From assembly GCF_000004825.1 (NCBI RefSeq), contig NW_008805078.1, positions 1,237,414-1,301,413 on the forward strand: a stretch of 64,000 bases of DNA, given 5' to 3'. The DNA is from Heterostelium album PN500. Lineage: Eukaryota; Evosea; Eumycetozoa; Acytosteliales; Acytosteliaceae. A model generated the notes under the pieces. That model was given only the letters and a program-made list of their open reading frames with translations. It ran no database searches and had not been told where the DNA came from. How positions within the stretch are numbered: position 1 is the stretch's first letter; every line of letters starts with the position of its first letter. A program made the position numbers and the translations under genes. Shown in pieces: positions 54,394 to 64,000 of the stretch.

Positions 54394-56339
54394 TTAGCTC
54401 TCCTTTATTTTGAAAGTTGTTTTCTCAAAGTAGGGAACCGATATCATATCTACATTGTATTCCCCAAGCATCTTGATAATATCGTGTCTGGGACCGAATT
54501 TGAAATAATACAACGTCGGTATTTTAATGGTGAATTTTGTAAAATATCCATTGGCATTTGCCTTGTGGTGTTCAAGAAGTTGACGCATATGTTTGGTGTC
54601 GTAGTCAGCGAGTAGCAGCTGCAGCGCATCAAAGAAATCTTCTTGTTGGTAGAGGATGTTGTGCTTACAGAGAACCTCCAAAGTTTCATGATGTTCTTTC
54701 TCGGCTGCCACCGTGAGGAGTGTCACTTTTTTTGTTTGTTGTTGTCAGTGATCAGCTTCTTTTCGGCCAAGAATCTGAGGATGCCAGCATATCCTTTCGA
54801 GACTGCACATTCCACACTATTATAATTGAAAATATCTTTGTGACTGAAGGAGTTGGTATTCTCAAAGATGTATCTAATGCTTTCCAGTTGACCGGCGTTT
54901 ATGACCGACTTTACAATCTTGGCGGTGATCAATGAATTCAGTGGGTTACTTCGCTGCTTGGATATGAGATATTTCACAACATCCAGATAGCCTTTTTGCA
55001 GTGCTTTGACCAGCCATCCCGGAATACAATCGTTATTGGGAAGAGGATAATGCTTATAGAGATATTTCAGTGGCTCCACGTTTCCATGACTAACAGCAGC
55101 ATAGTACGCGGTGAGCAGTTGATCTTCGTCCGGTTTAGTTCTGATCAATTGACGGTCGTGCAAGTAGTTCAGCGTTTCCATGTCGCCATTGGTGGCGATG
55201 CACACCACCGACAGGAAAGAGCAACCTGGCCCAGATCCCACAGTATCGATATACTTGATGACGTTCAGGTGTTTGCCATACGCAGCGCAATCCATTGTGT
55301 ATTGCGCACATTTTTTGAAATGTAAAAGCAAGAATTCCACCACCGCTATATGTCCGTTTCGAGCGGCGAAATCCAAAGCATCGAGAGAACAGCCTTCCGT
55401 ACGATTGGCAACAATCCATTTGACCGTTTCCAAATGACCGTTCTGCGCCGCCTGATCCCCCACATATTTATCCCACCAACCTGCATCGCGCTTTTTCTTT
55501 GTGATCCACTCCAAAACACCAGTATTTCCACTGGCAGCTGCTTTCTCAAGTACCTCCACAGTGACTTTGCATTCGGTCGAGTTTTCCATGATCGATATGA
55601 ACAGTTTCTGAAGATCGACTGAACCTGCAACCAACTCCAATGTCTTGTTGTCGACCAAACCATTGAAACAACTGCTGTTGTTACTTTTATTTTCCTTTAG
55701 ATGATTGTCTAGTAAATACTTTAGAATCTCCAGCTGCTTACTCTCGGTTGCAGTATCAATCATCTCCTTTGTCAGCTTGATGTTCTTCAGTTTGTTGACG
55801 ATTCTAAGGTGTCCACTGCTAATCGTTTCCTTGATGAACTTACTGAGATCCAGCGGTTTTGGTACTCTCTCGTAGAGATAGCTGAATATCTCTACTTTTC
55901 CTTCGATTGCAGCGAGCGTGAGTGGCGTCATCAGATCCTTCTCTTTGCGCACTTCCACCAGGAAGCGAAGACACTCGATCTGACCGGTGGCAACGGCAAA
56001 CTGCGAGTACTCTTGATTCCACATACTGCCAAACTCCTGGTAGAGATATTTCAGCATCTCGAGATAGCCATGAACGACTACACGTGGAATCTTAGCTGAG
56101 ATTTTCATAAAGCTATGATCACGCATCTCCTCACGGATCGAAGGAATGTTCTTGAAGCCTTGTGATTCCTTCTGAACAAACTTTTTCAACTCCTTGAGAT
56201 AACCATACTCCAAAAAGATCTTTGGAAAATATAACAAATTATCAGAACGCACATACAGATATGGTTGCCTATTTCCTAGAATACTGTGTATCTCTCTTAT
56301 ATTACCAATGATCTTCTTAAACAAATTTGTTTTAAACAA
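54394..56339 (-). CDS. Ankyrin-repeat protein split at an A-AAA-AAG heptamer
   Basis: The first frame (56339 to 54723, 538 residues) is a chain of ankyrin-like repeats: AAIEGKVEIFSYLYE, AAQNGHLETVKWIVAN, AARNGHIAVVEFLLLHF, AVSHGNVEPLKYLYKHY and others, ending AEKKLITDNNKQKK at a TGA. The next frame begins at GTG 54726 (VTLLTVAAEKEHHETLEVLC) with the expected next repeat and runs to 54394. The two overlap at CAA AAA AAG TGA, that is a perfect A AAA AAG heptamer directly before the stop; slipping back one base gives exactly the frame needed. The alternative is one A lost from the run, in the genome or in the assembly. Combined length would be about 647 residues. Dictyostelids have many such ankyrin proteins of unknown role. 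Confidence 0.82.
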
Positions 56340-56632
56340 AACTTTTTGAAATAAAATAATATTTCATTTTTTTTTGAATAATAAAAAATAAACCAATTTA
56401 AGAATTTGCGTAAAAAAAAAAAAAAGTTTTTTTTTAACTTTAAAAACAAGCTATTTTTTTGAAAATTCAAATTTTTGAAAGTCACCCGCCTTTTTTTTTT
56501 TTGAGAAGTTAACAAAACTAGTGAATCTTTTCCATTCAATCAATCAATCGATCAATACATTATTAATTTAAACCTATAATTAAATTAACTATTTCTAATT
56601 TAAATCAAAAAAATAAATATATATTTTAAAAT

Positions 56633-57197
56633 ATGTCTAAAACAGATTCATCAGTTACCAAACGTCTACAATCTGAATTGATGGCTTTAATGGTTAGTAT
56701 TGTTTATAAATGAAAATATATATAGCTATCTTTGAGTTTTTTAATTTAGTGAGAAAATTAATTTTATATTATTATTTTAGATGGCAAGTAGTCCAGGTAT
56801 TTCAGCATTTCCAGATGGTGATAATATGTTTAATTGGACAGGTACTATTCAAGGAGCGGCAGGTACCGTCTACGAAGGTATGGAATTCAAGATGTCTTTG
56901 AAGTTCCCGACAGACTACCCATTCAAGCCACCCACTGTAAAGTTTGAAACAAGCTGTTTCCATCCAAACGTTGACCCACAAGGTACAATCTGTCTCGATA
57001 TCCTCAAGGAGAAGTGGTCGCCCATCTACAACGTTCGTACTCTCCTATTGTCGATTCAATCGCTCCTCGGTGAACCAAATAACGATTCACCACTCAACAC
57101 CTACGCTGCATCCATCTGGGAGAACCAAGAGGAATACAAGAAAGTACTAGTCAAGAAATATCATGAAGCCACTGGAATTACCATTTCCACAGCTTAA
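56633..57197 (+). CDS. ube2c: Ubiquitin-conjugating enzyme E2 C (APC/C E2)
   Basis: Two exons, join(56633..56692, 56781..57197), donor GTTAGT and acceptor TTTTAG, give 158 residues. It begins [20 protein letters not shown], then [20 protein letters not shown] and GAAGTVYEG, the UBE2C (UbcH10) signature, with a shorter N-terminal extension than the human protein. HPNV and the active-site Cys in [16 protein letters not shown] are intact, followed by [23 protein letters not shown]2C starts ubiquitin chains on mitotic cyclins and securin for the anaphase-promoting complex. The N-terminal exon would be missed if only the long frame at 56781 were used. The donor is GTTAGT rather than GTAAGT. Confidence 0.95.
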
Positions 57198-57205
57198 GTA
57201 AGATC

Positions 57206-57255
57206 AATAGAATAGAATAGAATAGAATAGAATAGAATAGAATAGAATAGAATAG
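57206..57255. repeat. AATAG microsatellite
   Basis: Ten perfect tandem copies of AATAG just after the UBE2C stop codon, probably in its 3' untranslated region. Confidence 0.95.
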
Positions 57256-57516
57256 AAAGAATAACAACAACCAACCTTTCAATATATAAATAATAATATG
57301 CTACAATAATAATTAATTAGAGTGGGAAGAAACATAAAACGATCGTTCAAACCTACAAACTTTCCAAATAACTGTATCTAGATTCCAACACACAAACACA
57401 TCACATCACAATTACAATATATTTAAATAAGGAGATATGATTAAATTCATCATTTTTTTTATTAAATAATAAACAATAAATTTATTTTAAAATGAATCTA
57501 GTTGTATTCTTTCATT

Positions 57517-58200
57517 CTAATATATTTTAAGTAAATTTTCATTTGTATCAATCCATTTGAATACTTTAGTTAAATCTTTTGAGTTTACAATAGATAAAAC
57601 AATCCACTTCAAAATGAAATAATTGTTATCGATACGATAGAGTGCTGAGGTTTACCGAATTGGAAACAGGTGATTGATGTTTTGAATGAATCTATTCCTT
57701 TCTAATGATATAATCCGATCTGATATGTATCGTTCTAATTGAATCTGGGAGCAATGTTGGATCGAATTCACTATAACTATCACCAACATAAAGACTCCAC
57801 GGAGTTAATTGATTTGGTGTCAAAAGGAATTGATTTTCCATATTCAGATGAATAAAGGAAAAGATTTTTAGTGAAAGAAGGAATGACACGTTCAATGACA
57901 AACTTTGGTTTAATCGTTGAGAGTTCCAAAATTTCAAATGGTAAACTTCCTAGAACTAGAGGCTGATCGTATTGTATCAATTCTAGACTTTTGATATTGT
58001 GTGGCAATTGATTTGGTAGAATCGGTGATAAAGTATCGCGAATATATAAAAAATCATATTGTGCATCTTTTGGTAATACTTCATCGGTTGAAGGATCCCA
58101 AACAAAACTGTATAAAACTAGATGTTTGATCGATGATGGTATTACTTTTGGTTTGAGTGTTGAATTATAATAGAAGAGATCCAGATTTGTTAAAGTAACT
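57517..58200 (-). pseudogene. Broken FNIP-repeat gene
   Basis: Minus-strand fragments from about 58200: TLKPKVIPSSIKHLVLYSFV, LPNQLPHNIKSLELIQYDQP, LVLGSLPFEILELSTIKP, then IPSFTKNLFLYSSE; after a frame change LTPNQLTPWSLYVGDSYSEF and LLPDSIRTIHIRSDYI; after another break DNNYFILKWIVLSIVNSKDL up to TAG at 57517-57519. These are FNIP repeats and the family's C-terminal block, as in the neighbouring intact gene at 58521. The F-box-like 5' exon is absent. Head-to-head position with the intact copy suggests an inverted duplication. Confidence 0.75.
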
Positions 58201-58223
58201 TAGTTTCATGTGTAGCACCTAGG

Positions 58224-58245
58224 CAAAGACCTTCTAAGGTCTTTG
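58224..58245. other. Short perfect hairpin
   Basis: CAAAGACCTT, CT, AAGGTCTTTG: a 10-bp perfect stem with a 2-base loop followed by a T-rich stretch, located between the FNIP pseudogene and the intact FNIP gene. Could be a structured RNA element or a site of inversion; no RNA family recognised. Confidence 0.4.
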
Positions 58246-58520
58246 TTTTGTTATTATTTTTAAAAATTTCCAAGTTATAAAATAAAATATCAAAAAAAAA
58301 AGCAAGAAAAGAAAAAGAAAATTAACACCGATTTTTCTTGATTTGGTGTCAAATGCAAAACCATTTTTTTCTCAAAGTGGTTTGATTTATTCATGCTTAT
58401 TTTTTTATTACAAGTATTGCAAAACTTTTATTTTTTTTTTCAAAAACAATAATCAAACCAATCAAATTCATAGCAGACTATTTTTGGAAAAGATATTCTT
58501 TTTTATTAATCAAAGTGAAA
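58246..58520. other. Promoter region of the FNIP gene
   Basis: AT-rich spacer leading to ATG 58521. No further feature. Confidence 0.45.
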
Positions 58521-60157
58521 ATGCTAAACATAGATAATAATACAAAACATATATTTGTAAATCTACCATTTATATTGTTATCAAAGATATTAAAAGAGTT
58601 AGATGATGATTTAGATATCATTTGTTTTAGTTTAGTTTGTAAGAGATGGTTTGATCATCGTAATAGCTACCTATCATTCAACTGTGATTACTTTAATAAA
58701 TCATCAAAAGATAAACTACAACAACAACTCATAGATAATAGTAAATTTTTCAAGTTGAAATCATATGTAGATATTTTTCAGTCATCATTAGATCATTTAC
58801 CTAATTGTTTAATAACTTTACCCAAAAATGATTACCCATTTTCATTTCCCTCAAAAACAATGTATACTATTTATAATCATCAACATCTTGGTAAGTTTTT
58901 ATTTATATATTCAATTTCAAATGAAAAAAAACTAATAATTATCTAACATTCTATATTTCAGAATCAGTTAAACAACATAAATCAGTTAGGTTATTGTGTG
59001 ATTATCAACTACCAGACGATATCGATAGATTACCACTGAATGTCAAAGAAATAATGTCACATTTCTTTATCAATCCATCGATATTACCTTTGGGTTTAAA
59101 GCGTTTAGATCTTAATATGATCTATAACTTTGAAGGAAATTTAGATTTGAATGTAGCACTTTTACCTCGATCGCTCAAAGTACTAAAGTTATCAGAGAAA
59201 TACACCTATTTCAACTCGAATATCGCTATCGAAATGTTACCACCCAAACTTTTGGAGATAAAGTTTGTTTTATTCGAGAATAGTCAGCCTGATAACATTG
59301 CACAGTTACCAACAAATCTCAAGATCGCTGAGATATCTTTGTGTTGGTTAAAGAACATCAAACATCTTAAATCGATTCACACTCTCAAGTTGCATACCGA
59401 TATCACAGAGGAAGGAGATGATGTTTTAAACTTAGATACCAAAGATATTCCCAGGGGCGTCACACATCTAACAATTATCAGTAATTCTAGATATCAAGCA
59501 ATCTCTGAAGAGACACTACCTGCAAATCTCAAGTATTTAAAGTTGATTGGACATTTCCAATTGCAAAAAGACAGTTTTACAGTGTTGAGCCGATCGATAA
59601 CGATCGATTTATCCTGTGCAAAATTCAAAGCTACAATCATGCATATTCCATCGGTAAACAATACACTATCATTTCCTGACAATGTTGTCAATCTCTCATT
59701 GAAGTGTGAATATCATCCGTTTGAATTACTAAGCTTGCCAAACAAATTGGAATATCTAGATTTGGGTGGTGCCTACGGAACGGTTATTAGATTACCACAA
59801 ACTATTAAAACCCTACGTCTAAGCAACAGTAGATTGGAACTAAAGAAAGAATCAATACCAGCATCATTGGAGACTATCGACTTCAAATATCATTGTTTTT
59901 CGATCGTGCAAGGGCTGTGGCCAATCAATATCAAATCGATTCAGCTCCGATCTGATAATTCACCAAAGTCCCTAAAATCTCTTGAGTACATTCCAACCAA
60001 GATTACATCGATCACCATCGTAATGAATCAACATACCTATTATTCCAGACGATTGTATGGCCAATGGTTCCTCATTCTTGGAAACAAATTAGCATCTATT
60101 GTTCATTTAAAAAACTTGGTTCATTTGTTCAATAAAATATTGAGTGGTATACAATGA
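58521..60157 (+). CDS. FNIP-repeat protein with F-box-like N-terminus (second copy)
   Basis: Two exons, join(58521..58890, 58962..60157), donor GTAAGT and acceptor TTTCAG, 521 residues. Residues about 12-50 (FVNLPFILLSKILKELDDDL, ICFSLVCKRWFDHRN) match the start of the 9426 gene. Exon 2 holds FNIP/LRR units (LPLNVKEIMSHFF, LPRSLKVLKLSEKYTYF, LPTNLKIAEISLCW, LPNKLEYLDLGG). The same exon pattern, with the single intron after the N-terminal domain, is found in the gene at 7630-9426, showing common origin. The start at 58521 is preferred over an upstream GTG. Function is not established for this family. Confidence 0.9.
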
Positions 60158-60322
60158 CAGATGGAAAAAATTAAAATTTGAGGGTGTCCATATTATAAAT
60201 ATTAGTTTGTAATTGGTGATTCGTTGAACTTGCAATGTTCTTTCATCATAATATATTTAATTACTAAACGGTTTATCATATCTATCTATATTATTATTTT
60301 ATTATTACAGATTAGGCTTTAA
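60158..60322. other. Spacer
   Basis: AT-rich, 3' flank of the FNIP gene; ends with ATTATTACAG, which resembles a splice acceptor in front of the relic that follows. Confidence 0.4.
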
Positions 60323-60502
60323 TTGGAGCCTATTGATAACTTCGAGTCATTAGATCAGCTGACGAAGTGCATTGAGAAGACTACAGTTAGTATAGTATTC
60401 TTCAATGGTGTCTTCATAGTGGTTTACTTTGGTGTATCGGGAATATTGATGTCCAAGTACACTTCGACCAGGCAAGCACGAATCTACTTCTCCATACTTT
60501 AA
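60323..60502 (+). pseudogene. Relic of an unidentified membrane-protein gene
   Basis: A 59-codon stretch without ATG reads LEPIDNFESLDQLTKCIEKT, then TVSIVFFNGVFIVVYFGVSG, then ILMSKYTSTRQARIYFSIL and TAA. The central 20 residues would make a good transmembrane helix. Codon use (GTC, TCG, ACG, CAG) is like real genes here. Downstream to about 60860 the sequence is CAA/AAC-rich with many stops in every frame, including DSSILDVILASPPESN at about 60606-60650, so it looks like the decayed remainder. Family not recognised. Confidence 0.5.
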
Positions 60503-60970
60503 AATTGTCACCTCTAATACTACAGGTACCGCTAATGATACACAACAATAAGATCAACAACAGTAACAACAACAACAAACTAGAATGAATAGTTTTATTT
60601 GATTCATCGATTTTGGATGTTATTCTAGCGTCACCACCCGAGAGTAATTAATAACCAAACTACCAACGCTCAAACCAACAACATCAATAACAATTGTGCA
60701 ATACTACACAACAATAACAATTACAATAAGACAAACAAATAAATGTTGATCCTTTATCTCTAATCAAACGATCAACATTAACAACATCAATAGCTCTATC
60801 AATTCAATGCTAAATAATGGAGTGCTGTTAACTAACAACAATTCAATATGAATTAGAACAATCATAACTTTAATAATTTAAATAAAAATCAAAACAATTT
60901 AAGAATTATAATATCAAGTGTTTAATTTTATTAAATTATATATTTAACTTTAATTATTATTAGTTGTTGT
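60503..60970. other. Decayed low-complexity sequence
   Basis: CAACAA/AACAAC-rich stretch with stops in all frames, probably the degraded continuation of the relic at 60323, merging into AT-rich sequence after 60840. Confidence 0.4.
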
Positions 60971-61390
60971 ATACACGAGAGACAACCAGTATAGTAACGA
61001 GAGGAACCCAGCATAACGACGAGAGGAAACTGGCAAATCGACGAGAGGAAACCGGCATAATTACGAGAGGAAACCGGCATAACTACGAAAGGAAAACAGC
61101 ATAGTGATGAGAGGCAACCGGCAAAATTACGAGAGGAAACCGGCAAAATTACGAGGAAACCGGCATAATTACGAGAGGAAACCGGCATAACTACGAGAGG
61201 AAACCGGCATAGTGACGAGAGACAACTGGCATAACTATGAGAGGAAACCGTCATAGTGACGAGAAGAAACCGGCATAACTACGAGAGGAAACCAGTATAG
61301 TAACGAGAGGCAACTGGGATAACCACGAGAGGAAATCAGCATGGTAATGAGAGGCAACTGTCATAGCAACGAGGCATCACTCATAGTAAG
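60971..61390. repeat. 22-bp minisatellite, about 18 copies
   Basis: Tandem repeat with consensus ACGAGAGGAAACCGGCATAA plus CT/TT. About 18 full units follow each other directly, one shortened to 20 bases, with the last few bases of the unit varying (ACT, ATT, GTG, GTA). It is much richer in G and C than anything near it. There are no unique spacers, so it is not a CRISPR array. The unit is not a multiple of three, and the one long frame it leaves open (minus strand) is a by-product. Confidence 0.93.
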
Positions 61391-61901
61391 GGCAACAGGC
61401 AACAAGGACTTGGAAAAGAGATAAAAGGAGATAACAACGGTAACTGTTGAGCGCCAATTAAAAGTTTGAATTAATATTCAAATTTGAGATATAAATATTA
61501 AAATTAATTAAATAATTCATTTTATTATAATATAATATTCAAAAATAAAAAAAACATGCGATAATTGCCAATGAAGAAACAACAAGCATAATTTTCAAAT
61601 TTATTGCTTTATTGAATTTGCAACACCCCACTTTTATTTGACAAGTTCATCTATTTTTTTTTTGTTGCAAAAATTTTGATTTTTTTTTTTTTATAATAAT
61701 AGAAGAAATATTAATATTGTAAAGATATGATATTCTTGATTAGTCAACAAATAAAAATTTATTTAAAATACAGGAATAGAAAACAATTATTATTTATTTA
61801 AATTTTAAGAAGTTTATATTGTGTACTAGTAATAGATTGATTGGTAAAATCTGTTCTATTACAACTCAAAAGGAATTCTTACTATATTCGGCGAATAGAA
61901 G
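61391..61901. other. Spacer
   Basis: Tail of degenerate repeat-like sequence (to about 61450), then AT-rich DNA with A and T runs. No gene. Confidence 0.5.
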
Positions 61902-62054
61902 TGATTTACTAGTGAAAATTTAAAATTTGAATATTATATTGTTAGATATAAGTGTTGATCACGGACATGATCTGATTCATAGGAATCATGTCCGTGATCA
62001 ACACTTATATCTAACAATACAGTATTCAAATTTTAAATTTTCACTAGTAAATCA
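61902..62054. repeat. Foldback with 70-bp arms, candidate small-RNA hairpin or MITE
   Basis: Bases 61902-61971 are the reverse complement of 61985-62054 with only two differences and no gaps, separated by a 13-base loop. The stem includes TTAGATATAAGTGTTGATCA and CGGACATGAT. As RNA one difference is a G-U pair and one an A-C mismatch, so the transcript would be an almost perfect 70-bp stem. It lies in non-coding AT-rich DNA. Possible identities are a microRNA or siRNA precursor processed by Dicer-type enzymes, or a palindromic miniature transposon. The sequence alone cannot decide. Confidence 0.85.
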
Positions 62055-63692
62055 ATACGTTGATTCACAATTCCTGTAACCTGCTGATTTAATTAATATT
62101 ATTAAGAAATCATATAGAAAGAAAAGATCGAATAAACATGAGAAAATGAGAGTGACCTAGAATATATATGTTTCTATTGATGTTTTAAATTATTAAAGAT
62201 CATATTAAATGTGGTTTGTTAAAAGAATTGTGAATCAAAAAAACAAAGAATGAAATCATTAAAATTTAATTTAATTAATAATTTTATTACTATAGAAGAT
62301 AAATGAAAGAATTATTGAATTTTTGATAATGGCTAACGAATGAATTATATAACGAACATATGATTTAAGATTAATAATCAATGATTAAAACATATTAAGA
62401 AGTTTTAGTTAATCAAAATATAAATGAATTTAATATTCTAAAATAGCCCTGAGATAGAAGAATATTGAATAGGTGATTTGTCTCGATAAATAAATGATCA
62501 AAGAATTTGAAAAAAAATGAACATATACATATAGTGGTGATCGACTTCAAATGAAGCACTATAAATTCTATCTTGACTATAAAATAAATCATTTTAAAGT
62601 TTTAAATCAAAATTATTTAGTTCAACATAAAAGAATGAATACTAAATTACTAAAATATTTACTTATGTTTTTGTATAATTCAAACATTATTACAAGTTGA
62701 TATTTAAAAATAAAAAAATACATATCATTCAATAGGATCTAAATAGATTAATTTTAATTATTTATTTAAAAGTGACACAATTTAATTGATTTGATTCACG
62801 ATTTATTGATTTATTGGAATTGAATGACAATGTCAAGTGTGGGTAATCTGAGCTGATTGTGTGTTTTTTTTATTTTTTTGCCAATCAAAAAAAACATCAA
62901 CCAAATTTTTAAATTAAGACATCTATATATTTAAATATTATTCTATTTAATTAGAGCATCGGATAAAATGACGTTAATTATTTTCAAAATTTGGCGGTTT
63001 ATAATAATTAATGATTATTTTAAATCTAATTTAAATATTTATATACTAGTAAATACTATTAACATATCGAATTTTACTTTTCAATAAAAGCATTATTCAT
63101 ATTAATTTGATATTTCTAAGTAAGTTTTATATATATCACAATAATTTCAAGAAAAATATTTATCAAAACATATCTTTAAAATTTCTATCAAATATAGTTT
63201 TAGATAGTGATCGTTGATAATAATAAAGAGATAGTTGATTTCTCATTTACTCTCTTCATTTAAAAATAAGAAATAAATTAATTTTAATTTTATTTAAAGA
63301 ACTTATCTTTATTTTATTTACTTTTTCATTATTATTGATAGTTTTCAATTATTGTCATAAAATTGTTGTTTTGCCACTTACGCAATTGAAAGTGTTGAAT
63401 CACTACTAGTGATTATTGAAAAATTTGAATAAACAAAAGAAATAATATCAGTATCATATCTATGTCCCTATACAATCAAAAACAATACTGTATTGAGAAA
63501 AAAAAAATTAAAAAATATATTGGGTGAAAAATTTCAAAATAAATTAGTAATATTAAATTACATATATAGATATTATAAATTTAGATATTAACTTTTAAAT
63601 CGTTTTTAAATCATAATCAATATACACACTCATAAATATATTTCATTATTTTTATAAATTAAATAAATCATGCATATGACACAACAACTTAA
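62055..63692. other. Long AT-rich region without a recognised gene
   Basis: About 1.6 kb with no open frame of note. The composition is uniformly AT-rich with interspersed short tracts; no RNA gene or repeat was recognised. Confidence 0.5.
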
Positions 63693-64000
63693 AGATTAGA
63701 TAATTTTCCAATTACCAGCTATTCGTGGGAATTAGTTGGTATTTATTTCCAAAAGAAAGCTGAGCTCGAAGATGAAAAAGATCGAATGAGTTTCTCATAT
63801 TACTTTATCCATGAATTCGCTCGAGTCATAAGGGAATTCGATGAACAACAGCAGCAACACAAACAACAACAACCACAACAAGATAATAATATAGTTAATT
63901 ATAAGTCGCTGGAGGAAGTTATCCAAAGCTTTCCAATCACAAGTTTATCACTGGATTTAGTAACAGTTTACCACCAAAAGAAACTCGAGATCAAAGATGA
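63693..64000 (+). CDS. 5' part of an unidentified gene running off the window
   Basis: A frame stays open for 102 codons from 63693 to the window end. It contains FPITSYSWELVGIYFQKKAE, then EDEKDRMSFSYYFIHEFARV, a Gln run, and then FPITSLSLDLVTVYHQKKLE. The block FPITSxSxxLVxxYxQKKxE therefore occurs twice about 75 residues apart, the start of a repeat protein. There is no ATG before Met in DRMSF, so the 5' end may lie in an exon upstream (an acceptor-like AAAG precedes 63695) or be broken. Family not recognised. Confidence 0.55.

Noticed and set aside
57604-57700. Continuation of the FNIP pseudogene as a separate small gene
   Set aside because: The sequence matches the C-terminal block of FNIP proteins and is only a frame-shifted piece of the same broken gene.
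60931-61254. Minus-strand 107-codon Ser/Val/Cys-rich protein
   Set aside because: It is the by-product of translating a 22-bp tandem repeat, which lacks stops in this frame by chance.
60971-61390. CRISPR array
   Set aside because: Units adjoin directly with no unique spacers, and the host is a eukaryote; it is a minisatellite.
1-64000. tRNA, rRNA or snRNA genes
   Set aside because: I looked for T-arm-like GGTTCGA-type boxes and for class I RNA or snRNA upstream elements in the spacers and found none that fit; a covariance-model search would be decisive.

Overview
The window is nuclear DNA of a dictyostelid social amoeba. Evidence seen directly: strongly AT-rich spacers, short AT-rich GT-AG introns, almost exclusive use of TAA/TAG stops, Asn, Gln and Ser homopolymer tracts inside proteins, and gene families typical of this group (FNIP repeats, dictyostelid B-box/propeller proteins, DxCT-type cysteine repeats, class I PI3-kinase without an accessory subunit). 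The species cannot be fixed from sequence alone.

Layout. 0-13.3 kb: tail of a gene, two small single- and multi-exon proteins (880, 1484), a RhoGAP protein (2051-4293, minus), an AIG1-type GTPase fused to a RING finger (6224-7337, minus, one frameshift), a FNIP-repeat protein (7630-9426, minus) and a C2-TPR-PH-PH protein ending in a CAAX box (10327-13276, plus). 13.9-23.8 kb: ribosomal protein S5 (uS7) with a tiny first exon, followed by a locally duplicated block with three F-box-like/LRR paralogues (A plus, B minus, C plus), a stray 3' end of rps5, and a pair of small secreted twin-CX10C peptides between B and C. 23.8-27.7 kb: a graveyard of gene and transposon relics (Tc1/mariner, hAT, B-box and TPR fragments). 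27.7-34.4 kb: two intact B-box/beta-propeller genes, a small possible papain-like protein and a decayed third B-box copy. 34.8-47.5 kb: RBM28/Nop4-type nucleolar protein, a STE-type kinase with a DFN instead of a DFG motif, a small family-type protein, Mediator subunit 27, another B-box/propeller protein and a secreted cysteine-repeat protein resembling ecmA/ecmB-type matrix proteins. 47.6-57.2 kb: class I PI3-kinase (minus, 1430 aa), an ankyrin-repeat protein whose two frames join exactly at a slippery heptamer, and the UBE2C-type E2 of the anaphase-promoting complex. 57.5-64 kb: a broken and an intact FNIP gene, an unrecognised relic, a 22-bp minisatellite, a 70-bp-arm foldback (candidate microRNA-type hairpin or MITE) and a 5'-incomplete open frame at the window edge.

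Functionally the intact genes fall into signalling and cytoskeleton (RhoGAP, PI3K, STE kinase, C2/PH protein), ubiquitin and cell cycle (UBE2C, F-box-like, RING and B-box proteins), ribosome production and transcription (rps5, RBM28-type, Med27) and extracellular or secreted products (cysteine-repeat protein, CX10C peptides). Several otherwise good genes carry single-base indels; some may be real pseudogenisation or recoding, others may be errors in the underlying assembly, and this is flagged at each locus. Exon coordinates given in the entries were inferred by hand from reading frame and GT/AG sites.
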